Of a stretch of DNA of 7,237 nt, positions 1 to 5,474 are shown one piece after another. A model generated the notes under the pieces. It made no database searches and was not told the DNA's origin. It saw only the letters and a list, made by a program, of their open reading frames with translations. Position 1 is the first letter of the stretch; the number at the start of each line of letters is the position of its first letter. The translations under genes and the position numbers were made by a program. Source of the stretch: Chthoniobacterales bacterium (GTDB lineage Bacteria; Verrucomicrobiota; Verrucomicrobiia; Chthoniobacterales; UBA10450); assembly GCA_013694945.1 (NCBI GenBank), contig JACDBM010000342.1, positions 1 through 7,237 of the forward strand. Direction: 5' to 3'.

Positions 1-710
1 GCTTTCGCTTTTACGACCTGCTCGTGCACGGTTTCGTCGTTGTGCTGCTGATCTCGAACCTTGTCGGCCAGAAGATATGCGCCATCCCGCTCTGGACCTG
101 GAATGGCCATCCCTACACCGCCCACATTTCCGGCGCCCAGCTCCTCTTTCCGATCACTTACATTTTCGGCGACATCTTTACAGAGGTGTATGGCTATGGC
201 GCGTCACGCCGCGCGATCTGGCTCGGTTGTGCCGCGTGTGCGGTCTTGTCGCTAATGGGTCTCTTTGTGGTCTGGGTTCCGGGTGCGCCGGATTGGCCGA
301 ACCAAAAAGCTTTCGAAGCCGTCTTCTACACTGTCCCGCGTTTCATCGTCGCGAGTGTCGTCGCGTTCTGGCTCGGTGAGTTCACGAATTCCTACACGCT
401 TGCGAAGATGAAACTTTGGACGAACGGCAAATACCTTTGGACCCGGACGATCGGCTCGACCGCCGCGGGGCAGCTCGTGGACACGACGGTGTTGATTCTG
501 ATCGCGTTCGGCGGACGCACCGCGGCTCCAACGATGGTGAACCTGATCCTTTCGGGCTACATCGGCAAAGTTCTCTACGAGACACTGGCTACGCCGCTCA
601 CTTATCTGGTCGTGAACAAACTGAAACGCGCGGAAGGCGTCGACGTATTCGACCGGGACACAGACTTCAACCCCTTCGTGCGCTCTGCGCTGACGGCCAC
701 GGCGCCCTGA
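1..710 (+). CDS. yhhQ: Queuosine precursor transporter, YhhQ/VUT (DUF165) family, 5'-truncated
   Basis: This is an integral inner-membrane protein of the family that imports queuosine precursors (preQ0/preQ1 in Escherichia coli YhhQ) for tRNA wobble-base modification. The reading frame is open from the first bases of the window (first whole codon at position 3). The residues before the GTG at 24, FRFYDLLV, already belong to the first membrane helix, so the true start lies upstream. The diagnostic family block FPITYIFGDIFTEVYGYG follows the first helix. Later blocks FIVASVVAFWLGEFTNSY and a C-terminal GYIGKVLYETLATPLTYLVV are also typical. Several hydrophobic segments alternate with short polar loops, and a polar tail ends at the TGA. 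No other queuosine gene (queC, queD, queE, tgt) is in the window. Family assignment is firm; the exact substrate is inferred from characterised homologues. Confidence 0.9.
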   Translation, partial: FRFYDLLVHGFVVVLLISNLVGQKICAIPLWTWNGHPYTAHISGAQLLFPITYIFGDIFTEVYGYGASRRAIWLGCAACAVLSLMGLFVVWVPGAPDWPNQKAFEAVFYTVPRFIVASVVAFWLGEFTNSYTLAKMKLWTNGKYLWTRTIGSTAAGQLVDTTVLILIAFGGRTAAPTMVNLILSGYIGKVLYETLATPLTYLVVNKLKRAEGVDVFDRDTDFNPFVRSALTATAP

Positions 711-740
711 TTCGCCTCCTGGTCTAACGAATTGTCAAAA

Positions 741-1211
741 ATGTTCACTCGCGCCCTGGTGGCGCTGCTGCTTCCGCTCGCCTGGGCCTGGGCCAGGAGA
801 CATGAGCGCGCAATTCTCCAGAGCGGCAAGCCGCTCCGAGAGGGAGAATTGGTGGACGCGCGCCGCGCCGGGGTTCAGCATCCAGAGCGAGTGCGGGTCC
901 TGGTTCTGCCCTCAGTGCCACCGCGACTTCCGCGCGCACTCCGGGAACTCGCGGAGCGATGCGCATGGGGACCAGCCACGGTCACAGGAATGGCGCTCGG
1001 CTACGGCATCTTTGTGCGCGCGGAGCAGCGTGGCAGTCGCAGACTGCTGATACATGAGCTGGCACATGTCGCGCAGTACGAGCGCCTCGGAGTTCGCCCT
1101 TTTCTGAAGCTGTATTTGCACCAGTGCCTCACAAGCGGTTACCCGCACGGTTTGCTTGAAGCGGAAGCAAAGCAGATCGCGCGTGACCTGCTGGCGCCGA
1201 ACACAGGTTAG
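741..1211 (+). CDS. Small HExxH-motif protein, putative zinc metallopeptidase-like, function unknown
   Basis: A 156-residue protein. The N-terminus (about residues 4-17) is hydrophobic and could be a membrane anchor or signal. The core has LGYGIFVR at 87-94, a basic stretch, then HELAH at 105-109 followed by VAQYERLG. Beyond this are a hydrophobic helix and the acidic LEAEA at 139-143. HExxH is the zinc-binding and catalytic signature of many metallopeptidases, with E106 as the expected general base. E140 or E142, 31-33 residues after the second His, could be a third ligand. From memory, the pattern GYGIF...HELxHxxQYERLG...GYP...LExEA recurs in short uncharacterised bacterial proteins, so I treat it as conserved without a known role. 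ATG at 741 was chosen; TTG at 732 would add three residues. Neither has a clear Shine-Dalgarno. It sits alone between unrelated genes. Proteolytic activity is inference. Confidence 0.72.
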   Translation: MFTRALVALLLPLAWAWARRHERAILQSGKPLREGELVDARRAGVQHPERVRVLVLPSVPPRLPRALRELAERCAWGPATVTGMALGYGIFVRAEQRGSRRLLIHELAHVAQYERLGVRPFLKLYLHQCLTSGYPHGLLEAEAKQIARDLLAPNTG

Positions 1212-1438
1212 CCGCTGCGCCCGTAGAGCACGCCGACTTCGCCTTGGAAGTTGACGATCGTCCTCCACCGTCGCAACGGAGCCGTATGTGCCGCAGGTCC
1301 GCGGTCGGTCAGCGGGAGGCGTCTGAAAATGGTCGCTGCATTCACGCTGTCGCCCGGACGAAAAAGAGTCCACTGTGCCCGGCCAAACAGGAACAAACAG
1401 AAACAGCACCAAAGCGTTCGCGTAACGGAGAAGAAGCC
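1212..1438. other. Intergenic region with no gene supported
   Basis: The 227 bases upstream of the asparaginase-family gene hold no convincing gene. Open frames that cross it lack family-like sequence, and the frame of the downstream gene is open back to 1244 but encodes an implausible polar N-terminus. A 10-bp perfect palindrome GACGATCGTC lies at 1253-1262, and a short AAACAG run occurs near 1386-1408. A TTGACG at 1251-1256 has no matching -10 hexamer at usual spacing. The promoter of the downstream gene is presumably here but I cannot place it. Confidence 0.4.
1427..1430 (+). promoter_or_regulatory. Ribosome binding site GGAG setting the start at 1439
   Basis: GGAG, followed by a purine-rich AAGAAG, ends eight bases before the ATG at 1439. 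This spacing is good, and the protein begins directly with a twin-arginine signal. It decides against the upstream in-frame GTG at 1244, which would add 65 residues before the signal peptide. Confidence 0.7.
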
Positions 1439-2554
1439 ATGGAAATGAATCGCCGCGATTTTGTCCGGACGACCGTCGGAGCCAGCCTCGCCGCTGCTGC
1501 GCCTCGTACTCTGCTGGCGCAGGCGCCAAACGTCATGACACCGAAAACTACCAACCCGGTCGTAATCGCATCGGCCAACGGCAACAAATTCAAAAATGGC
1601 GGCGACATGACTTGCGTCCACAAGGCCTGGACGATGATGACGCAAGGCGGCGACGTGCTCGATGCGTTGATCGCCGGCGTGAACATCGTGGAGCTCGATC
1701 CTCTCGATACCAGTGTGGGTTACGGCGGCCTGCCGAATGCCGACGGTGTCGTGCAGCTCGATTCTTGTTGCATGCACGGGCCGAAAAAGCGCGCCGGCGG
1801 CGTCGCCTGCATCGAAGGGGTGCGCACGCCGTCAAACGTCGCGCAGAAGGTGATGGAGACGACGGATCACCACCTCATCGTCGGACAAGGGGCGCAGAGG
1901 TTCGCGCGCTCGATCGGCTTCAAGATTGAGGATGATCTCAACACGGAGGAATCGCGCCGGCTTTGGCTCGACTGGAAACGGCGCATCGATCCGGAGCATT
2001 ATCTCGATCCGGAGAAGCGGGTGGAAGCAGGACATCGCGCCATGATGGCGATGGTCGCGGAAGGACTCATCGATCGGCAGCACATTCACGGCACGATCAA
2101 TTGCAACGGCCTCAACGCCCAAGGCGAGATCTGCGGCATCACGACGACGAGCGGGCTGGCGTGGAAAATTCCGGGACGTGTCGGCGATTCACCCATCCTT
2201 GGTGCGGGACTTTACGTTGACGGCGATGTGGGCGCGGCGGGCTCGACTGGCCGGGGTGAAGCCAATCTTTATGGCCTCTGTTCGTTTCTGATCGTCGAGA
2301 ACATGCGGCGCGGGATGCATCCGAAAGACGCCGGGCTGGATGCGTGCCGGCGCATCAAAGCAAACACGATCGAGAAGCGTCTGCTCAACAGTCGGGGCGA
2401 TCCGAATTTTAATGTGAACTTCTACATGTTGAATCGGAAGGGCGAATTTGCGGGAGTAGCACTCTATCCCGAAAGCAGTTTCGCGGTTTGCACCGAAGAC
2501 GGACCAAAGACTGTCGTGTCGGAGCCGCTGCTGCAGGGTAAGCCGACGGATTAG
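1439..2554 (+). CDS. Tat-exported N4-(beta-N-acetylglucosaminyl)-L-asparaginase family Ntn hydrolase
   Basis: A 371-residue member of the glycosylasparaginase/type 2 asparaginase family, which hydrolyses the GlcNAc-Asn linkage or other asparagine amides. Residues 4-29 form a Tat signal: NRRDFVR, a hydrophobic Ala-rich stretch, then LLAQA as likely cleavage site, so it should be exported folded. The body aligns by eye with Flavobacterium glycosylasparaginase: SVGYGGLPN at 92-100, VACIEGVRTP at 122-131, LIVGQGAQRFA at 146-156. The autocleavage site is HGT at 217-219, making T219 the nucleophile of the beta subunit. Expected active-site partners are at family spacing: T237, R247 and D250 in PGRVGD, and T270-G271. 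Two oddities: the residue before the nucleophile is Gly, not the Asp of classic glycosylasparaginases, and the N-terminal substrate-binding Trp region reads ANGNKFKN with no Trp. The natural substrate may therefore differ. Family very likely, substrate uncertain. Confidence 0.9.
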   Translation: MEMNRRDFVRTTVGASLAAAAPRTLLAQAPNVMTPKTTNPVVIASANGNKFKNGGDMTCVHKAWTMMTQGGDVLDALIAGVNIVELDPLDTSVGYGGLPNADGVVQLDSCCMHGPKKRAGGVACIEGVRTPSNVAQKVMETTDHHLIVGQGAQRFARSIGFKIEDDLNTEESRRLWLDWKRRIDPEHYLDPEKRVEAGHRAMMAMVAEGLIDRQHIHGTINCNGLNAQGEICGITTTSGLAWKIPGRVGDSPILGAGLYVDGDVGAAGSTGRGEANLYGLCSFLIVENMRRGMHPKDAGLDACRRIKANTIEKRLLNSRGDPNFNVNFYMLNRKGEFAGVALYPESSFAVCTEDGPKTVVSEPLLQGKPTD

Positions 2555-2591
2555 TAAGCCATGATCCTGGGCTGAGTAATCCGCTCGTCCC

Positions 2592-3059
2592 GTGTCCCAC
2601 GCGAGAGGCCAAAAGGTAGATACCGCGGTATCCAAGCTCGTGTTCACAGTGGTCGGAGCCCGCGGCAGAGCGTTCCGCCTCAAAGCGATCTCGCGCGCGC
2701 TGCTCGGAATCTTTTTCATCGCAACGGGTGCGAATCACTTTGTTTCGCCGGCACCTTATCTGGCGATCATCCCACCGTCTCTACCGTGGCCGGGAGTGCT
2801 GGTCGCTCTCACCGGCCTCGCGGAGATCGCTGGCGGCAGCGGGGTTGTTTTCGCGCGAACGCGCAAGGTCGCCGCCCTCGGTTTGATCGCGCTCCTGATT
2901 GCCGTGTTCCCCGCCAACATCTATGCGGCGCTTTACGGTATGCAGCTATCAGGTCGTCCCGTAGCCTCGTGGATTCTCTGGCTGCGCCTCCCGCTTCAAC
3001 CGCTCCTCATCTGGTGGGTCTACAATGCTTGCTGGAAAGCGCGGGAACTTCCGCGATGA
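2592..3059 (+). CDS. DoxX family membrane protein
   Basis: A 155-residue predicted inner-membrane protein with about four helices, near residues 33-48, 68-87, 93-114 and 126-145. The first helix runs into GANHFVSPAPYLAIIPP, followed by LTGLAEIAGGSGVVF. These blocks are typical of the small DoxX-like family, some members of which are linked to quinol oxidase or thiol-redox functions while most are uncharacterised. The start is uncertain: GTG at 2592 gives an unusual basic N-terminus and has no good ribosome binding site, and GTG codons at 2640 and 2649 would start closer to the first helix. The first 16-19 residues may therefore not be translated. The stop is seven bases before the cupin gene, suggesting co-transcription and coupled translation. 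Its role with the cupin is unknown. Confidence 0.82.
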   Translation: MSHARGQKVDTAVSKLVFTVVGARGRAFRLKAISRALLGIFFIATGANHFVSPAPYLAIIPPSLPWPGVLVALTGLAEIAGGSGVVFARTRKVAALGLIALLIAVFPANIYAALYGMQLSGRPVASWILWLRLPLQPLLIWWVYNACWKARELPR

Positions 3060-3066
3060 TCGTGGC

Positions 3067-3423
3067 ATGAGCGAAAACTCGCAGCTGCCTTGGGTCCCGA
3101 TCGCGCCGGGCATCAAGCGGCGCACGATTACGACCGGCGCGACGATGTATCAAATGCGCGCGGAACTGGAGGCTGGCAGCCGCCTGCCGGAGCACCAGCA
3201 TCCCCAGGAGCAAATCGTCCACGTGTTGCAGGGGCGTCTGCGCCTGTTTGTCACCGGCGGTGCGCACGAACTCGCGACGGGGGAGTCGTTCTACCTGGCA
3301 GGCAATGTGCCGCATGCGATCGAAACGCTGGAAGATAGCAAGGTGCTCGATACCTTCAGCCCGCCGCGCGAGGATTACTTGACGCTGGACGCGGAGGCGA
3401 GATCACGCGGCGAGATCCTCTGA
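3067..3423 (+). CDS. KdgF-like cupin-domain protein
   Basis: A 118-residue single-domain cupin. The first cupin motif reads GSRLPEHQHPQEQ (37-49) and ends at G56; H43, H45 and E48 or Q49 are likely metal ligands. The second motif, AGNVPHAIETLED (78-90), supplies H83. The end, VLDTFSPPREDYL (93-105), closely resembles KdgF, the enzyme that linearises 4,5-unsaturated monouronates from pectin or alginate breakdown. D95, F97 and R101 have the D-x-F-x3-R spacing I recall for KdgF active-site residues. No kdgK, kdgA, uronate isomerase or lyase gene is in the window, so KdgF activity is not supported by context, and many similar cupins have no known reaction. ATG at 3067 was chosen; GTG/ATG codons upstream lie inside the DoxX gene. 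Translation is probably coupled to that gene. Confidence 0.82.
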   Translation: MSENSQLPWVPIAPGIKRRTITTGATMYQMRAELEAGSRLPEHQHPQEQIVHVLQGRLRLFVTGGAHELATGESFYLAGNVPHAIETLEDSKVLDTFSPPREDYLTLDAEARSRGEIL

Positions 3424-3441
3424 GACGGCCGACGCTCTAGC

Positions 3442-4152
3442 ATGCTGTCGTTTATTGTCCCGGCGCATAACGAGGAGCACGAACTGCCCGAGACGTTGCG
3501 CGCCATTCGGCACGCAGCCGAGGGTTGCGCGCACAGCTATGAGGTGATCGTCGTCGACGATGCTTCAACTGATGCCACCGCCGAAATCGCGAAGCGGTTT
3601 GGCGCAAAGGTAGTGCCAGTTTGCCGCCGGCAAATCGCCGCGGCGCGGAATGCAGGCGCACGGGTAGCCAGCGGCGAAATCCTGTTTTTCGTCGATGCCG
3701 ATACGCACATTACGCCGGGCCACGTCGCAAGCGGCGTCGAAGCGCTCGCCAGCGGATGTTCTGGCGGCAGCGCGCGCGTAGCGGTGGATCGCGAACTGCC
3801 GGTTTGGGCGCGCCTTTTCCTTCGCGTCTTCTGCACATTGTATTTCGCGGCGGGGCTGGGCGTGGGTGCTTTCATCTTCACGCGGCGAAGATCGTTCGAA
3901 GCAGCCGGCGGCTTTGACGAGCAATATTTCGCCGGCGAAGAGGTTTATCTCACCCTGGCGCTGAAGAAGCTCGGGCGCTTCAGGATTCTGCGCGAACCGA
4001 TCGTCACGTCCGCCCGGAAAATTCGGATGCACTCGCCGGGCTTTGTGCTCGCGCAATCGTGCTTCATCGTTTTCGGCGGGCGCCGTGCGTTGCGAAAGCG
4101 AGAAAAGCTCGCGCTCTGGTACGACGGCAAGCGCGAAGGGGCGGAAGCGTGA
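3442..4152 (+). CDS. Family 2 glycosyltransferase (GT-A fold)
   Basis: A 236-residue enzyme expected to transfer a sugar from a nucleotide-sugar donor, probably to a cell-envelope glycan or lipid acceptor at the cytoplasmic membrane face. The GT-A order is complete: IVPAHNEE near the start (5-12), VVDDASTD (37-44) for nucleotide binding, AARNAGA (67-73), and DAD at 85-87 as the metal-binding DXD. A hydrophobic segment at about 122-146 probably touches the membrane. GGFDE (156-160) and GEE (165-167) fit the acceptor-side and catalytic-base region. It is short, with no C-terminal membrane domain. The start is 18 bases after the cupin stop with only a weak ribosome binding site. Its TGA overlaps the start of the acetyltransferase gene, so the two are probably translated together. 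Donor and acceptor cannot be read from sequence. Confidence 0.9.
   Translation: MLSFIVPAHNEEHELPETLRAIRHAAEGCAHSYEVIVVDDASTDATAEIAKRFGAKVVPVCRRQIAAARNAGARVASGEILFFVDADTHITPGHVASGVEALASGCSGGSARVAVDRELPVWARLFLRVFCTLYFAAGLGVGAFIFTRRRSFEAAGGFDEQYFAGEEVYLTLALKKLGRFRILREPIVTSARKIRMHSPGFVLAQSCFIVFGGRRALRKREKLALWYDGKREGAEA
4135..4141 (+). promoter_or_regulatory. Ribosome binding site GAAGGGG for the overlapping GNAT gene
   Basis: A purine-rich GAAGGGG inside the end of the glycosyltransferase gene lies seven bases before GTG at 4149. With the GTGA stop/start overlap it favours this start over the in-frame ATG at 4059, which would lie 90 bases inside the glycosyltransferase and give a basic, non-GNAT N-terminus. 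Confidence 0.5.
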
Positions 4153-4586
4153 GCTCCACAATCGCGCTGGCGCAGAGTGTCGCCAAGATTGCGCGTTGCC
4201 ACGAGGTGATGCGGGAGCTGCGGCCGCATCTTTCGACGGGGGAAGAATTCATCGGCCGGGTGCAGCGACAAGAGCGAGAGGGATTCCGCCTCGCCTTCCT
4301 CGAAGCAGATGGCGAGGTGCGCGCGGTGGCTGGTTACCGGATCATCGAACTCTTATTCTCCGGGCGGACGCTTTACGTGGACGATCTGGTGACGCGCGAA
4401 GCTGATCGGTCGCGCGGCTTCGGCGGGCAGCTTTTCGACTGGCTCGTGGCGGAAGCGCGACGTGAAGATTGCCGCGCCCTCACGCTCGACTCCGGCGTGC
4501 AACGATTCGATGCCCATCGCTTCTATTTAATGAAGCGAATGAAGATCGCGTCGCACCATTTCACACTCTCGCTGGAAGGTGAATAG
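4149..4586 (+). CDS. GNAT family N-acetyltransferase
   Basis: A 145-residue protein of the Gcn5-related family, which transfers an acyl group from acyl-CoA to an amine. The fold order is visible: N-terminal helices, an antiparallel region with AVAGYRI near 59-65, strand LYVDDLVT at 75-82, then the pyrophosphate-binding loop RSRGFGG (87-93) matching R/Q-x-x-G-x-G. LTLDSGVQ (111-118) and AHRFYLMKRMKIASHHF (122-138) form the C-terminal motif that usually ends GNAT domains. GTG at 4149 overlaps the glycosyltransferase stop as GTGA, a classic coupling arrangement. The pairing suggests, without proof, that it might acetylate an amino sugar or related intermediate handled by its neighbour; many GNATs next to unrelated genes have other substrates. 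Family is firm, acceptor unknown. Confidence 0.88.
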   Translation: MSSTIALAQSVAKIARCHEVMRELRPHLSTGEEFIGRVQRQEREGFRLAFLEADGEVRAVAGYRIIELLFSGRTLYVDDLVTREADRSRGFGGQLFDWLVAEARREDCRALTLDSGVQRFDAHRFYLMKRMKIASHHFTLSLEGE

Positions 4587-4807
4587 TTCAGGACCCCACG
4601 GGCGAGATTGAGCTGAGGAATTCAACTACCTCCCTGGCGCCGCCTTTCTGCGCGTGCGCAATGAGAGGAATCTTATGAGGGCCGGGAACATTCACGATGT
4701 TCGGAAAGGCAGTGACAGCGACAAGATCGAACGCAACGCGGCGTCCACGCAACGTTCGTAATTCTCGCGGGTTAGACAGCACGGGACACGACGACGTCCG
4801 ATTCATC
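4587..4807. other. Intergenic region with an open antisense frame of unclear status
   Basis: This 221-base stretch contains no clear promoter, terminator or RNA gene. The complementary strand is open over its whole length, with possible ATG starts at 4809 and 4806 and a TGA at 4588-4590, giving a 72-73 residue peptide discussed in the findings. The + strand carries the octamer ACGCAACG twice (4731-4738 and 4747-4754) inside the inverted pair CGAACG/CGTTCG (4728-4733 and 4753-4758). Confidence 0.35.
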
Positions 4808-5362
4808 ATGTATATGAACAACCGTTTCTGCCTCGCTGGCGCACTCCTCGCGTTGCTCTTTTCCACCGCCCCGCTGCGGGCGGACGACGAGTATCTCGTT
4901 CTTGATCGCAGGGCGGACGAATTCGACCGCTGGCAGGAACGGGTGGATTACACTTACGGCACGACCGTGATCGCGAAGGAAACCAACGTGCCTATGTTCG
5001 TGCTCGAGGAGCAGCGGACCCGATCACACTTCGGATACGGCGGATTGATGATCGCGAATGCGCTCGCGCTCGAAACCGGCAAGAGTTTCGATGAAATCAT
5101 AGCCTTAAAATCCAGCGGCTATGGCTGGGGGCGGATCGCGCGCGAGAACAATGTGAACCTGGGACGTATCGTCAGCCGCCTCGACCGCGTCGACGGCGAG
5201 TTTCGGCAGGCAGAGAACAAGAGCGAGGTCGGCGAGGTAAAGACCAAGGAAAAGGTGAAGGAAGCGAAAAGCAGGCACACGTCGGACAAACCCACCCGCG
5301 GTCAGGGCCAAAGCAAAGTTAAGGTAAAGACGCGCGGTAAGGTCAAAGAGAAGCATAAGTAG
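4808..5362 (+). CDS. Secreted protein of unknown function with lysine-rich C-terminal tail
   Basis: A 184-residue protein. Residues 1-25 form a Sec signal peptide: short polar start, hydrophobic core LAGALLALLF, and APLRA as the probable cleavage site before DDEY. Residues 26-135 look folded. Within them, FGYGGLMIANALALETGKSFDEIIALKSSGYGWGRIARENNVNLGRIVSRL (75-125) reads as helices ending in a helix-turn-helix-like WGRIARENNV segment. I recall similar short exported proteins with a GWGxIA...G pattern in several soil bacteria, none with a known role. The tail from about 136 to the end is charged and low-complexity, with many KxK and KVK steps, and could bind nucleic acid, lipopolysaccharide or other polyanions. 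ATG at 4808 or 4814 is chosen because the signal begins there; the in-frame ATG at 4697 would add a basic, non-signal leader. No strong ribosome binding site is seen. Confidence 0.75.
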   Translation: MYMNNRFCLAGALLALLFSTAPLRADDEYLVLDRRADEFDRWQERVDYTYGTTVIAKETNVPMFVLEEQRTRSHFGYGGLMIANALALETGKSFDEIIALKSSGYGWGRIARENNVNLGRIVSRLDRVDGEFRQAENKSEVGEVKTKEKVKEAKSRHTSDKPTRGQGQSKVKVKTRGKVKEKHK

Positions 5363-5474
5363 GCGGGCGGCGGCCATCGAGCCGCGATAGGTCTTGACGC
5401 GTTGCGCGTCGGAGTGTGAAACGGATGCAGCTGTGCGGCTGCTGTCCAGAGGAGCCGCTGCGCAGGGCTCTCCC

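Noticed and set aside
1251..1290. TTGACG as a -35 box for the asparaginase-family gene
   Set aside because: No acceptable -10 hexamer lies at 15-19 bases; the nearest TATGTG is 28 bases away, and the site would be about 150 bases from the start codon.
1208..1438. Minus-strand frame ending in VNFQGEVGVLYGRSG, considered as the tail of a decayed gene
   Set aside because: Only the last 20 or so residues look protein-like; the rest is Cys/Phe/Arg-rich and continues antisense to the asparaginase-family gene. Too short to support a pseudogene.
912..1529. Long open frame on the minus strand covering the HELAH gene and the following gap
   Set aside because: Its translation is Arg/Ser-rich without any family-like block, and it lies opposite a gene with a clear motif, so it is a shadow of GC-rich coding sequence.
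2189..2719. 176-residue minus-strand frame across the asparaginase/DoxX junction
   Set aside because: It is antisense to conserved parts of two recognised families and has no signal or domain of its own.
3565..4161. 198-residue minus-strand open frame opposite the glycosyltransferase
   Set aside because: No recognisable domain, while the sense strand carries the full set of GT-A motifs and a coupled downstream start.
4728..4758. CGAACG/CGTTCG inverted pair with ACGCAACG direct repeats as an operator
   Set aside because: The repeat units overlap, are short, and have no identifiable promoter nearby; chance is a sufficient explanation.
5370..5385. GCGGC-CATCGA-GCCGC stem after the secreted-protein gene as a terminator
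   Set aside because: The stem is only five pairs and no T-run follows, so it does not qualify as an intrinsic terminator.
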